A DNA stretch of 64,000 bases from Saccharopolyspora kobensis (GTDB lineage Bacteria; Actinomycetota; Actinomycetes; Mycobacteriales; Pseudonocardiaceae): assembly GCF_900108315.1 (NCBI RefSeq), contig NZ_FNVB01000010.1, positions 62,001 to 126,000 of the forward strand. Reading direction: 5' to 3'. Below the pieces are notes generated by a model. It saw only the letters and a program-made list of their open reading frames with translations, ran no database searches and had not been told where the DNA came from. Positions 43,764 to 55,516 of the stretch are shown here, piece by piece. How positions within the stretch are numbered: position 1 is the stretch's first letter; each line of letters opens with the position of its first letter. Made by a program: the position numbers and the translations under genes.

Positions 43764-45056
43764 TCAGCTCGGTTCGCCCTTCGCGGCCACTCGGTCCAGG
43801 ATCAGCGGCGTCGACCTCCGGTCGGCGTCGCTGATCTCGTATGCGCCCTGCAACGCTTCACGGGCAGCCGCAACGGTTTCCGGCCGGTCGGTGTGCAGCT
43901 CCAGCAGCGGTTGCCCCGCAGCCACGCTGTCCCCCGGTTTCGCCAGGCACAGAACTCCCGCGGCGTGGTCGACGTCGTCCTCCTTGCGGGCTCGTCCCGC
44001 GCCCAGCCGCCAGGCCGCGATGCCGACGGCGAACGCGTCTAGCTCGGTCAGCACTCCGGCGCGCGGCGCGGTGATCACGTCGATGTGCCGCGCCCGGGGC
44101 AGTTCCGCCGCCGGATCACCACCCTGCGCCTCGATCATCCGCCGCCACGAGTCGTGCGCGCGACCGTCGGCCAACGCGGCCGCCGGGTCCACTTCGGACA
44201 GGCCCGCGTGGTCGAGCATCTCGCGGGCCAGGGCCAGCGTCAGCTCCACGACGTCCGGCGGGCCACCGCCGCGCAGCACGTCGACCGCTTCGGCGACCTC
44301 CAGGGCGTTGCCGACCGCCCGGCCCAGCGGCACGGACATGTCGGTGATGAGCGCGCTGGTGCGCAGACCGCTGGCGCTGCCGATCTCCACCAGCGCGGTG
44401 GCCAGTGCCCGCGCCTGGTCGAGGTCCTTCATGAACGCGCCGGAGCCGCACTTGACGTCCAGCACCAGCGATTGCACGCCTTCGGCGATCTTCTTGCTCA
44501 TGATCGAGCTGGCGATCAGCGGGATCGACTCGACCGTGCCCGTCACGTCGCGCAGGGCGTAGAGCTTCCGGTCGGCCGGCGCCAGCCCCTCCGTCGCCGC
44601 GCACACCACCGCCCCGACCTCGTCGAGCTGCGCGCGCACCTCCGCCACCGAGAGCTGCGCCCGCCAGCCGGGGATGGACTCCAGCTTGTCCAAAGTCCCG
44701 CCGGTGTGCCCCAATCCGCGCCCGGACAGCTGCGGCACGGCGGCGCCGCACGCGGCGACCAACGGCGTCAGCGGCAAGGTGATCTTGTCCCCGACGCCAC
44801 CGGTGGAGTGCTTGTCCACAGTGGGCCGCCCGACCGAGCCGAGCGCTAACACCTCACCGGAGGCCACCATCGCCGCGGTCCACCGCGCGGTCTCCTCCGG
44901 CGTCATGCCGCGCAGCAGCACGGCCATCGCCAGCGCGGCCATCTGCTCGTCCGCCACCTGCCCGCGCGTGTAGGCGTCGACGACCCAGTCGATCTGCTCA
45001 TCGCTGAGCCGACCGCCGTCCCGCTTCACCCGAATCACGTCGACCGCAGAATGCAT
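43764..45056 (-). CDS. deoA: Thymidine (pyrimidine nucleoside) phosphorylase
   Basis: DeoA phosphorolyses thymidine/deoxyuridine (or all pyrimidine nucleosides) to base and deoxyribose-1-phosphate. The 430-residue protein has the family signature SGRGLGHTGGTLDKLES and KHSTGGVGDK for phosphate binding, with RDVTGTVESIPLIASSIMSKK, SLVLDVKCGSGAFM and the C-terminal PYNP domain. It sits downstream of the nucleoside transporter genes and cdd, separated from cdd by 270 bp with an inverted repeat. ATG 45056 follows GAGGAGG; a longer N terminus would include non-conserved codons. Its product would feed DeoC. Confidence 0.94.
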   Translation of the reverse strand: MHSAVDVIRVKRDGGRLSDEQIDWVVDAYTRGQVADEQMAALAMAVLLRGMTPEETARWTAAMVASGEVLALGSVGRPTVDKHSTGGVGDKITLPLTPLVAACGAAVPQLSGRGLGHTGGTLDKLESIPGWRAQLSVAEVRAQLDEVGAVVCAATEGLAPADRKLYALRDVTGTVESIPLIASSIMSKKIAEGVQSLVLDVKCGSGAFMKDLDQARALATALVEIGSASGLRTSALITDMSVPLGRAVGNALEVAEAVDVLRGGGPPDVVELTLALAREMLDHAGLSEVDPAAALADGRAHDSWRRMIEAQGGDPAAELPRARHIDVITAPRAGVLTELDAFAVGIAAWRLGAGRARKEDDVDHAAGVLCLAKPGDSVAAGQPLLELHTDRPETVAAAREALQGAYEISDADRRSTPLILDRVAAKGEPS

Positions 45057-45207
45057 GCCCGCCTCCTCAGAACCCGCAAGAACCCTCTCACCTATAAAGA
45101 GAACCGAACCCCCCGAACAGATACACCTCAACCGGGTGAAGCCAGTAGCAGCTCCGCCCCGGGCCGTGACGATCGCGCGACCGGGCGCCTCGTGGCGACG
45201 TCAGAGC

Positions 45208-45272
45208 TCTCTTGAAATCGGCTGCGGCACGCACCGCGCCTCTCCGTCGAAAACGCCGCCGATTTCATGAGA
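45208..45272. repeat. Inverted repeat with GAAATCGGC/GCCGATTTC arms
   Basis: TCTCTTGAAATCGGC (45208-45222) and GCCGATTTCATGAGA (45258-45272) match at 14 of 15 positions around a 35-nt loop. It lies in the 270-bp gap between cdd and deoA. The GATTTC half is shared with the palindrome family elsewhere in the window, but membership is uncertain. It could partly terminate transcription before deoA. Confidence 0.45.
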
Positions 45273-45326
45273 AAACGCGCCCACCCACGGTGCCGAACTC
45301 TCGCTGAGAACGTCGGCAACTGCTTC

Positions 45327-45704
45327 TCAGAGCTCGAAGGCGTCGGGGAGGACTTCGGTCATCGGCAGGACGCCTCGGGGCGTGTCGACCAGGCAGTCCG
45401 GGCCGCCGAGCTCTTGGAGGATCTGGCGGCAGCGGCCGCAGGGCATCAGGAGGTCGCCCGCGCCGCTCCGGCAGGCCACCGCGACGAAGCGGCCTCCGCC
45501 GGTCAGGCGGAGCTGACCGGCCATCGTGCACTCCGCGCACAGGGTGATGCCGTAGGAGGCGTTCTCCACGTTGCAGCCGGTCACCACGCGGCCGTCATCG
45601 CACAACGCCGCCGCACCCACCTGCAGACCCGAGTACGGGCAGTAGGCCTGCGCGGCGGCCTCCACCGCCGCCGCGCGCAGCGCTTCCCAGTCCACCGTGG
45701 TCAC
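45327..45704 (-). CDS. cdd: Cytidine deaminase
   Basis: A homotetrameric-type enzyme that deaminates (deoxy)cytidine to (deoxy)uridine. The 125-residue protein has YCPYSGLQVGAA, the zinc site CAEC and PCGRCRQ (Cys-Ala-Glu with catalytic Glu, then Cys-x-x-Cys), and CNVENASYG for substrate binding. GTG 45702-45704 shares a base with the permease stop (TAGTG), so it is translationally coupled to the transporter. Uptake and deamination are thus linked, with deoA following. Confidence 0.95.
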   Translation of the reverse strand: MTTVDWEALRAAAVEAAAQAYCPYSGLQVGAAALCDDGRVVTGCNVENASYGITLCAECTMAGQLRLTGGGRFVAVACRSGAGDLLMPCGRCRQILQELGGPDCLVDTPRGVLPMTEVLPDAFEL

Positions 45705-46963
45705 TAATCGACTCCTCTGCGGTACTGCAGGCCGTTGGCCGCGGGTGGTCGCAGTCGTTGCGACGCCACGCCCAGGACCACCAGCGTCACCAGGTGCGGG
45801 GTGTAGGCCGTGAGCTCCGTGGGCAGCTCGTCGGTGTACCAGTACACCGCGTACATCACCGCCGCCGCGACCAGCGAGACGCCGGCGGCGAACCAGCTGC
45901 GCCGCCACACCTGCACCGCCGCGACCACCACGAGCAGCAGCGTCGCACCGTAGAACAGCGCGTGCACGCTGGTCCCGCCGCTGCGCAGCTGAAGACCGTC
46001 GGAGTAGCCGAACAGCGCCGCACCGCCGAGCAGACCGCCCGGCCGCCAGTTGCCGAAGATCATCGCCGCCAGGCCGATGTAGCCCCGGTTGTTGGTCTGC
46101 CCCTCCAGGTAGCCCGCCTGGCCCGGGTTGAGGATCAGCGCCGCGCCGCCGATGCCGGCCAGCGCACCGGAGATGATCACCGCCAGGTACTTGTACCGGT
46201 AGACGTTGACGCCGAGGGACTCCGCCGCGACCGGGTTCTCCCCGCAGGAGCGCAGCCGCAGCCCGAACGGCGAGCGCCACAGCACCAGGTAGCTCACCGG
46301 CACCAGCAGGTAGGCCAGCATGGTCAGCGGCGAGACCTCGGTGACCAGGCCGCCGAGGATGCCCGCCACGTCCGAGAGGCCGACCCGCTGCATGTCCTCC
46401 AGCTCTTGCAGCCAGGTGCCCAGCGGCTGCGCCGAGTAGGTGTCGAACTTCGGCACCGCGGGCGACTCCCGCGGGTTGCGCGAGATCGGTTCGAACACCA
46501 GCGTCGATAGGTACTTCGCGATGCCCGCGCCCAGCAGGTTGATCGCCACGCCGGACACGATGTGGTTGACCCCGAAGGTCACCGTGGCGATCGCGTGCAC
46601 CAGGCCGCCCAGTGCGCCGAACACGGCGGCCGCGACCAGCCCGGCGACGGGCCCCCACTGGTAGCCGGCCCAGGCGCCGCCCCAGGTGCCGAGGATCATC
46701 ATGCCTTCCAGACCGATGTTGATGATCCCGGCGCGCTCGGCCCACAGACCGCCCAGCGCGGCCAGCAGGATCGGGATGCCCAGCCGCACCGCGGACTGGA
46801 TGGTTCCCGATGAGGTCAGCTGCGGCACCCCGGTCTGGTAGGAGGCGATCGACACCGCGACGAACGCGACCACCACCCACAGCAGGACGCGCGCCCAGCC
46901 CGGCATCCGCCGCGTGGGCTGCGGCGGCACCTTCGTCGATTCGCTGGTCACCGTGGTCGTCAC
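45704..46963 (-). CDS. Nucleoside ABC transporter permease (NupQ/YufQ type)
   Basis: A 419-residue permease of the BPD_transp_2 family (ribose/nucleoside importers). About ten helices are visible, with conserved GLWAERAGIINIGLEGMM, GVNHIVSGVAINLLGAG, SPFGLRLRSCGENPVAAESLGV (the EAA-like loop that contacts the ATPase) and GYIGLAAMIFGNWRP. An N-terminal cytoplasmic extension (about 20 residues) and C-terminal helices beyond the usual core are present. Its GTG start overlaps the stop of a repeat-borne small ORF (46960-47103), which supplies its ribosome binding site. Confidence 0.92.
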   Translation of the reverse strand: MTTTVTSESTKVPPQPTRRMPGWARVLLWVVVAFVAVSIASYQTGVPQLTSSGTIQSAVRLGIPILLAALGGLWAERAGIINIGLEGMMILGTWGGAWAGYQWGPVAGLVAAAVFGALGGLVHAIATVTFGVNHIVSGVAINLLGAGIAKYLSTLVFEPISRNPRESPAVPKFDTYSAQPLGTWLQELEDMQRVGLSDVAGILGGLVTEVSPLTMLAYLLVPVSYLVLWRSPFGLRLRSCGENPVAAESLGVNVYRYKYLAVIISGALAGIGGAALILNPGQAGYLEGQTNNRGYIGLAAMIFGNWRPGGLLGGAALFGYSDGLQLRSGGTSVHALFYGATLLLVVVAAVQVWRRSWFAAGVSLVAAAVMYAVYWYTDELPTELTAYTPHLVTLVVLGVASQRLRPPAANGLQYRRGVD

Positions 46964-47103
46964 GCGCGGCCCGCCTCTCCGCGTTCTTCAGTGGTGGTCA
47001 CGTCGGGCGTTGCTCTCGCGCTCGGTGGTTTCTCGTGGCCAGGTCGCATCACGGTCCCTGGGGTGCGGTCGAGCAGGACTCCGGTCGACACAAGAGGTGT
47101 CAT
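46960..47103 (-). repeat. MIRU-like intra-operonic repeat, copy 2, with coupled 47-codon ORF
   Basis: This 144-bp element lies between the two permease genes. It starts with ATGA at the first permease's stop and ends with GTGA at the second's start. The in-frame ORF encodes 47 residues (MTPLVSTGVLLDRTPGTVM at the start, ERGEAGRA at the end) and resembles the copy 1 peptide throughout in the same frame. GGAGAGG lies ten bases before the downstream GTG. Orientation is that of the operon. The length is a multiple of three, so coupling is preserved. Confidence 0.85.
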
Positions 47104-48191
47104 GCCCGCTCACCTCCGGTTCCGGCTGGGGCCGGTGCTTCAGTGCCCAGCGCCCGGCCGACGCGCCGCTGCTCGGCGGCCAGCTCGCGACGGCGCACCA
47201 GTTCGTAGGCCACCACCACGGAGAGCACGATGGTGCCCTGCAGGATGGTCACGATCTCCTTCGGCACCCCGATGTTGTCCAGCGTCAGCGAGCTCTTGTC
47301 CAGGAAGGACCACAGCAGCGCGCCGAAGGCGATGCCGATCGGGTGATTGCGGCCGAGCAGCGCGATGGCCAGCCCCGCGAAGCCGTAGCCGGTCGGGAAG
47401 TTGATGGTGAAGGTGTGGTCGCGGCTCAGGATCTCCGGCAGCCCGGCCACCCCGGCGATGGCACCGGAGATCAGCATCGCCGACATGATCATCTTCTTGG
47501 AGTCGACACCACCGGCCAGCGCGGCGGTCGGCGACAGCCCCGAAGCGCGCAGCTGGAAGCCGTAGCGGGTGCGGTCGACGAGCACCGCGTACCCGACGCC
47601 GACGGCCACCGACAGCAGCACCAGCCCGAACATCGTCCCGGCGCCGCCCAGCGGGATCCCCGGCACTTGGCCGCTGGCCGGGATGGGCACGGTGCCCTGC
47701 GTGTTGCCGCGCATCTCGCCGAAGGTGGCCACCAGGAAGGCGATCAGGCCGATGGACAGGGTGTTGAGCATGATCGTGGAGATCACCTCGGACACGCCGC
47801 GGTAGACCTTCAGCACCGCGGCGATCCCGCACCACAGCGCGCCGGTGACCGCACCGATCACCACGACCAGCACCGCGTGCAGCCCGAACGGCAGGCTGAC
47901 CGCGCCGCCGACGATCGCCGCCACGCAGGCGCCCAGCCGGTACTGGCCCTCGATGCCGATGTTGAGCAGGTTCATCTGGAACCCGATCGCGGCGGCGATG
48001 GCCACCAGGTAGTAGGCACCCGCGGTGTTGACGATGTTCACCGCGGTCATGCCCCGGCCGACCTGGGCGATCATCTCCAGCAGCGTGTCGATCGGGTTCG
48101 CCCCGGAGATCAGCAGCACCGCGCTGCACAGCACCACCGAGAAGACGATCGCCAGCGCCGCAGGCAGCAGGCGTACGCGCCAGTTGTTCAT
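47100..48191 (-). CDS. Nucleoside ABC transporter permease (NupP/YufP type)
   Basis: A 363-residue membrane subunit of the BPD_transp_2 family. It has about nine helices, with FQMNLLNIGIEGQYRLGA, VSEVISTIMLNTLSIGLIAFL and YGFQLRASGLSPTAALAGGV as the ATPase-contacting loop. ATG 48191 is placed at the normal family N terminus (MNNWRVRLLPAALAIV) and overlaps the stop of the repeat-borne ORF at 48188-48334 as ATGA. An upstream in-frame extension would read through the repeat. Its stop overlaps the next repeat, so it is flanked on both sides by these elements. Confidence 0.92.
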   Translation of the reverse strand: MNNWRVRLLPAALAIVFSVVLCSAVLLISGANPIDTLLEMIAQVGRGMTAVNIVNTAGAYYLVAIAAAIGFQMNLLNIGIEGQYRLGACVAAIVGGAVSLPFGLHAVLVVVIGAVTGALWCGIAAVLKVYRGVSEVISTIMLNTLSIGLIAFLVATFGEMRGNTQGTVPIPASGQVPGIPLGGAGTMFGLVLLSVAVGVGYAVLVDRTRYGFQLRASGLSPTAALAGGVDSKKMIMSAMLISGAIAGVAGLPEILSRDHTFTINFPTGYGFAGLAIALLGRNHPIGIAFGALLWSFLDKSSLTLDNIGVPKEIVTILQGTIVLSVVVAYELVRRRELAAEQRRVGRALGTEAPAPAGTGGERA

Positions 48192-48330
48192 GAGACGGTG
48201 CCGCCTCTCCGCGGTGCACAGTGGTGGTTGCGTTCGGGGGTGATCTCGCGTTTCGCGGTTTCTTGTGGCCGGGTCGCGCCACGGTCCCCTGATGTGCGGT
48301 TGCGCAGAACTCGGCTTGGCACGGGTTTGC

Positions 48331-48334
<4 letters not shown>
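48188..48334 (-). repeat. MIRU-like intra-operonic repeat, copy 3, with frame-shifted 48-codon ORF
   Basis: This 147-bp element lies between the ABC ATPase gene and the first permease gene, with ATGA overlaps at both ends. Nucleotide similarity to copies 1 and 2 runs its full length, including GAGTTCTGC, ACCGCACATC and CGCGGAGAGGCGG. An extra G after the first third shifts the frame, so after about 15 residues the 48-residue peptide (MSKPVPSRVLRNRTSG...) differs from the others. GGAGAGG lies twelve bases before the permease ATG. Total length stays a multiple of three. Confidence 0.85.
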
Positions 48335-49869
<1,535 letters not shown>

Positions 49870-49984
49870 CGTGCTCCAGGTGACGTCGTCTCGCGGTCGC
49901 GAGGCGGACGGACGCTCAACAATGGACGGATTCGGTCCGGTTGGGACGGTCTTGGCGCGAAACCGCCAACCGCCCAGTGCGAAC

Positions 49985-50018
49985 GCGCAGGGCACCCCGC
50001 GGACGGGGTGCCCTGCGC
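49985..50018 (-). terminator. Strong hairpin between bmp and the ABC ATPase gene
   Basis: GCGCAGGGCACCCCG and its exact complement enclose the loop CGGA. It sits 7 bp after the bmp stop and about 115 bp before the ATPase start, inside the operon. Such an element typically protects the 3' end of the binding-protein mRNA or terminates most transcripts, so that the lipoprotein is made in excess over the membrane subunits. Confidence 0.6.
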
Positions 50019-50025
50019 CGGGACG

Positions 50026-51186
50026 TCACGGCTTGTCGGAGACCTTGATGTCGCCGTTGGCGATGGCGGCCTTGTAGGCGTCCACCACCGGGACCAGGTC
50101 GTTGACCATCCCGCCGGAGGTGGAGTAGCCGACGCCGTCGATGGCCAGGTCGAACTTCTTCGGCAGCGAGCCCAGGTCGTCGCGGGCCACCGCCGAGATG
50201 TAGTCGTAGACCGCCAGGTCGACGCGCTTGAGCATGGACGAGATGATCACGTCCTTGTACTCGGCCACCGTCGGCTGGTTGTACTGGTCGGAGTCCACGC
50301 CGATCGCCTTCGCGCCGACCTGCTTGACCGCGGAGAACACGCCCTTCCCGGACGCGCCCGCTGCGTGGTAGACCACGTCCGCACCGGACTCCAGCTGCCC
50401 GGTCGCGACCTCGGCGCCCTTGTTCGGGTCCTGGAAGCCGCTGAAGTCACCGGCCGGCGTCAGGTACTTGCTGTCGATCTCGATGTCCGGCGCGGCGGCC
50501 TTGGCGCCCGCCTCGAAGCCTGCCTGGAACTTCTGGATCAGCGGCGTCTCCACACCGCCGACGAAACCGACCTGGCAGTTCTTCGACCGGTGCGCGGCGA
50601 TCACGCCGACCAGGAACGAGCCCTGCTCCTCGGCGAAGACCAGCGAGGTGACGTTGGGCACGCCGTCGACCTGCTCGTCGATGATCGCGAACTTGGTGCC
50701 CGGGAACTCCGGCGCGACGACCTTGACCGAGTCGGCGTAGGCGTAGCCGACGGCGATCACCGGGTTGTAGCCCTCGCGCGCCAGCTGCCGCAGGCGGGTC
50801 TGCTTGGCGTCCTCCGGCTCACCGGCTCCGGCGTCGAGCTCCTTGACGTCGGTGAAGCCCATCTCCGCCTTGGCCCGGTCCAGCCCGGCCACCGAGGCGT
50901 CGTTGAAGGAGGCGTCGCCGCGCCCGCCGATGTCGAAGGCCAGCCCGACCCGCATCTGCTTGGCGTCCGGCGGGGCCTGCGGCTGGGTGGGCTGCACCGG
51001 CGGCGCGGTCGCGGTCGGCGGGGCGTTGAGCCGGCAGCCCTGCCCCTCGGCGTTGTTGGTGCCCCCGCCGCCTCCGTCCTTCGCGCAGCCGGCCAGCACC
51101 AGCGAGCCGGTGAGCAGCACGGCTACCGCGATGCCCGTTCGTGAACCTCCGGCACCCGAGCGCCTCCAGATCGGCGTCCGCCGCAT
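50026..51186 (-). CDS. BMP-family nucleoside-binding lipoprotein
   Basis: The 386-residue solute-binding protein of the nucleoside ABC transporter (BmpA/PnrA/Med type). The signal ends in lipobox LVLAGC, followed by a Gly/Asn linker and a Pro-rich spacer (about 50-72). The binding domain has VGLAFDIGGRGDASFNDASVAGLDRA, the NPVIAVGYAYAD strand, FVGGVETPLIQKFQAGFEAGA and GVDSDQYNQP, all family hallmarks. Adjacent ABC genes, cdd and deoA support purine/pyrimidine nucleosides as ligand. ATG 51186 follows AAGGGGAAC. Its leader has two strong stem structures (51225-51300). Confidence 0.93.
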   Translation of the reverse strand: MRRTPIWRRSGAGGSRTGIAVAVLLTGSLVLAGCAKDGGGGGTNNAEGQGCRLNAPPTATAPPVQPTQPQAPPDAKQMRVGLAFDIGGRGDASFNDASVAGLDRAKAEMGFTDVKELDAGAGEPEDAKQTRLRQLAREGYNPVIAVGYAYADSVKVVAPEFPGTKFAIIDEQVDGVPNVTSLVFAEEQGSFLVGVIAAHRSKNCQVGFVGGVETPLIQKFQAGFEAGAKAAAPDIEIDSKYLTPAGDFSGFQDPNKGAEVATGQLESGADVVYHAAGASGKGVFSAVKQVGAKAIGVDSDQYNQPTVAEYKDVIISSMLKRVDLAVYDYISAVARDDLGSLPKKFDLAIDGVGYSTSGGMVNDLVPVVDAYKAAIANGDIKVSDKP

Positions 51187-51224
51187 GCCGTTCCCCTTTC
51201 CTGTCGGTCCCGCCGCACCCCCGA

Positions 51225-51300
51225 ACCGCCGTGCCGGGGCACGGCGGTGCCGGACGAACTTCCACCCGAAGGTGTCGTCCTCGGTGAATTGTTCGTCCGG
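51225..51300 (-). promoter_or_regulatory. Structured 5' leader of the nucleoside transporter operon
   Basis: Two elements lie 39-114 nt before the bmp ATG. First, in transcription order, CCGGACGAAC pairs exactly with GTTCGTCCGG (51291-51300 with 51250-51259). They enclose a 31-nt loop that holds CACC-UUCG-GGUG, a stable tetraloop hairpin. Next, ACCGCCGTGCC and GGCACGGCGGT form a perfect 24-bp palindrome (51225-51248). I do not recognise a known riboswitch. The arrangement suggests an attenuator or RNA sensor. Confidence 0.45.
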
Positions 51301-51622
51301 TCCGCGGCGCACGCCATTCGGTGACGTGGCTCTCGAAATTAAGCCTTGACGCTGCTGCTTGAGCATTGCTCGCGTGTCACGAAATGATTTCTACATCGAT
51401 CAACCGGAGCAGCGGGCTTGTCTGGTCGATCACAGAGAGCACGGGCGAGTAGGCCTGGGCGATTGGTCGGGTCTAGCATCCGATGCGTCAAGGCCCCAGT
51501 TCGTGGCCGGTGACGGGCGTGCTGCACCCAATGCCAATTGGGACCAACTGCGACTCGGGGCCGGTCGCTCTTGTTCCCGGACGGGGCCGTCAGTCCACCA
51601 GCGAGGTTGGAGGCCTTCCACC
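51301..51622. promoter_or_regulatory. Divergent promoter region between bmp and sdhC
   Basis: These 322 bp hold no gene that I can support and should contain the promoter of sdhCDAB and that of the bmp operon. A tract around 51335-51405 is AT-rich for this genome (TCGAAATTAAGCC, CACGAAATGATTTC). CCCAAT-GCCA-ATTGGG at 51537-51552 is a short dyad 71 bp before the sdhC start; no known regulator was recognised. Confidence 0.4.
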
Positions 51623-52057
51623 ATGGCCAGCACCACCGCCTCCGCGGCCGACGCACCGGAGCGCGCCACCGCGCCGCGCGCTAAGGGGCGTTTCTACCGC
51701 GGCGATCTGGGCATGTGGTCGTGGGTCGCCCACCGGATCACGGGCGTACTCACCTTCTTCTTCTTGTTCGTGCACGTCCTGGACACCGCCTTGGTGCGGG
51801 TGTCGCCGAACGCGTACGACACGGTCATCGAGACCTACAAGCACCCGATCATGATCCTCTTCGAGCTGGGTCTTCTGGCGGCGGTGCTGTTCCACGCGTT
51901 CAACGGCATCCGCGTCATGCTGGTCGACTTCTGGTCCAAGGGCACCAAGTACCAGAAGCCGATGCTGTGGACCGTCGTGGTCCTCTGGTTGGTGTTGATC
52001 ATCCCGGCGGCGATCAGCCTGCTCAGCCGCGCGGTCAACGAATTCCTCGGGGGTTGA
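51623..52057 (+). CDS. sdhC: Succinate dehydrogenase cytochrome b556 subunit
   Basis: The membrane anchor subunit of complex II that binds haem b and quinone. The 144-residue protein has a cytoplasmic N-terminal stretch and three helices, with WSWVAHRITGVLTFFFLFVHVLDT in the first (the SxxHRxTG motif carries the quinone-site Ser/Arg and His ligands) and LFHAFNGIRVMLVDF with the second haem-ligand His. ATG 51623 has GGAGG upstream. It is the first gene of sdhCDAB. Confidence 0.94.
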   Translation: MASTTASAADAPERATAPRAKGRFYRGDLGMWSWVAHRITGVLTFFFLFVHVLDTALVRVSPNAYDTVIETYKHPIMILFELGLLAAVLFHAFNGIRVMLVDFWSKGTKYQKPMLWTVVVLWLVLIIPAAISLLSRAVNEFLGG

Positions 52058-52062
52058 GCGCA

Positions 52063-52482
52063 ATGACCGTCACCGACGCACCGCTTTCCGTGGAGAAGCC
52101 GCGCTCCCCTTCCCGGCCGGCCGCCCGCCGCAACAACTTCGAGCTCTACAGCTGGTTGTTCATGCGGCTGTCCGGTGTGGTCCTGCTGTTCCTGGTGCTG
52201 GGCCACCTGCTGATCATGCTGTTCCTGGACGGCGGCGTGCAGCGGATCAACTTCGCCTTCGTGGCAGGCCGCTGGGCGTCCCCGTTCTGGCAGATGTGGG
52301 ACCTGACGATGCTCTGGCTGGCCGGCCTGCACGGCGGCAACGGACTGCGCACCATCATCAACGACTACTCGCGCAAGGACGGCACGCGCTTCTGGCTGAA
52401 GATGCTGCTGTACGTCTCGGTCTTGCTGACCGTGGGTCTGGGCACCTTCGTCCTGTTCACCTTCGACCCGAACATCGGCTAG
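52063..52482 (+). CDS. sdhD: Succinate dehydrogenase hydrophobic anchor subunit
   Basis: The second membrane anchor of complex II. The 139-residue protein has three helices (about 28-52, 75-95, 110-135). ELYSWLFMRLSGVVLLFLVLGHLLIM holds the Arg/His pair expected at the quinone-haem site, and LAGLHGGNGLRTIINDY is the conserved actinobacterial segment. It starts five bases after the sdhC stop. Confidence 0.93.
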   Translation: MTVTDAPLSVEKPRSPSRPAARRNNFELYSWLFMRLSGVVLLFLVLGHLLIMLFLDGGVQRINFAFVAGRWASPFWQMWDLTMLWLAGLHGGNGLRTIINDYSRKDGTRFWLKMLLYVSVLLTVGLGTFVLFTFDPNIG

Positions 52483-52551
52483 CCGCAGACGACCACATCG
52501 CGGCGAGGTCGTCGCCTACCCCGGACCTCGCCGCCGCCCGAGGAGGCGACC

Positions 52552-54341
<1,790 letters not shown>

Positions 54342-54342
<1 letters not shown>

Positions 54343-55127
54343 TGACCGCCGCCACCACGTCCCCCGAGAAGAACCAGATCCCGGACGACGCACCGCCGAT
54401 CCCCGACGACGCCACGATGGTGACCGTCAAGATCCTGCGGTACAACCCGGAGACAGACGAGGACCTGCACTGGGAGTCCTACCGGATCCCGGCGCTGCCG
54501 TCCGACCGCGTGCTGAACCTGCTGCACTACATCAAGTGGTACATCGACGGTTCGCTGTCCTTCCGCCGGTCCTGCGCGCACGGCGTGTGCGGGTCCGACG
54601 CGATGCGGATCAACGGCGTCAACCGGCTGGCCTGCAAGGTGCTGATGAAGGACCTGCTGGCCAAGGGCGGCGAGACCACCCTGACCATCGAGCCGATCAA
54701 GGGCCTCCCGGTGGAGAAGGACCTGATCGTCGACATGGAGCCGTTCTTCGAGGCCTACCGGACGATCAAGCCGTACCTGATCACCTCCGGCAACGAGCCG
54801 ACCCGCGAGCGGATCCAGTCGGTGGCCGAGCGCGCCCGCTTCGACGACACCACCAAGTGCATCCTGTGCGCGGCGTGCACCACGTCGTGCCCGGTGTACT
54901 GGTCGGACGGGAACTACTTCGGCCCGGCGGCGATCGTCAACGCCCACCGCTTCATCTTCGACAGCCGTGACGAGGGTGCCGAGGAGCGCCTGGACATCCT
55001 CAACGACGTCGACGGCGTGTGGCGCTGCCGCACGACCTTCAACTGCACGGACGCCTGCCCCCGTGGCATCCAGGTCACGAAGGCGATCCAGGAGGTCAAG
55101 CGAGCCCTGATGTTCCGCCGCCGCTGA
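54342..55127 (+). CDS. sdhB: Succinate dehydrogenase iron-sulfur subunit
   Basis: The electron-transfer subunit of complex II. The 261-residue protein has a plant-type 2Fe-2S domain (RRSCAHGVCGSDAM and later NRLACKVL, which provide the four Cys). A two-cluster ferredoxin domain follows, with CILCAACTTSCP (4Fe-4S) and CRTTFNCTDACPRGI (3Fe-4S plus 4Fe-4S ligands). About 30 residues precede the usual start of the fold. It ends before a strong terminator. Confidence 0.97.
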
Positions 55128-55143
55128 GGCACCGGACACGTCT

Positions 55144-55179
55144 GAACCGGCGCTCACCCCTCGGGGTGGGCGCCGGTTC
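55144..55179. terminator. Terminator hairpin after sdhB
   Basis: GAACCGGCGC and GCGCCGGTTC flank an inner CACCCC/GGGGTG stem with TCGG loop, giving an almost continuous stem of about 16 bp. It lies 17 bp after sdhB and 16 bp before the convergent stop at 55195. Confidence 0.65.
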
Positions 55180-55194
55180 CGCTTTCCGGGGCGG

Positions 55195-55425
55195 TCAGCT
55201 CTTGCGGGTGGCGCGGAAGGCTCGCCAGCCGATGATGCCGATGATCGTGCCCAGGACCAGGGAGACCACCGCGATCACCAGGTGCACGATCAGGTAGCTC
55301 GTCGGGGAGCCGTCGGCCCAGGAGCGGTCGCTGTTCCAGATGTTGCGCGCGAAGTTCGGCCACAGCAGGTAGGACCACACGCCGAAGGCCAGCAGGAACA
55401 GCGCAACACGTCGGGAAATCGTCAC
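55195..55425 (-). CDS. SCO4848-family small membrane protein
   Basis: A 76-residue protein with two membrane helices (about 8-24 and 47-66). The N terminus TISRRVALFLLAFGVWSYLLWPNFARNIWNSDRS is the signature of the actinobacterial SCO4848 family. The function is unknown. In Streptomyces coelicolor it also lies next to a D-Ala-D-Ala carboxypeptidase gene, from which it is divergent here, suggesting a cell envelope link. GTG 55425 is the family start; longer frames upstream run into the dacB promoter. Confidence 0.88.
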   Translation of the reverse strand: MTISRRVALFLLAFGVWSYLLWPNFARNIWNSDRSWADGSPTSYLIVHLVIAVVSLVLGTIIGIIGWRAFRATRKS

Positions 55426-55516
55426 GGGGCCAGTATCCGCTGTAAGCCGCCTCACCCACCTGTCCGGGTGGACGTTGCCGACACGCGGGCTCGGTGGATT
55501 GGCTAGCCTGCTGCGT

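Noticed and set aside
45208-45272. Attachment-site or integron-type recombination site
   Set aside because: It is a simple imperfect inverted repeat between two operon genes, with no integrase and no tRNA nearby.
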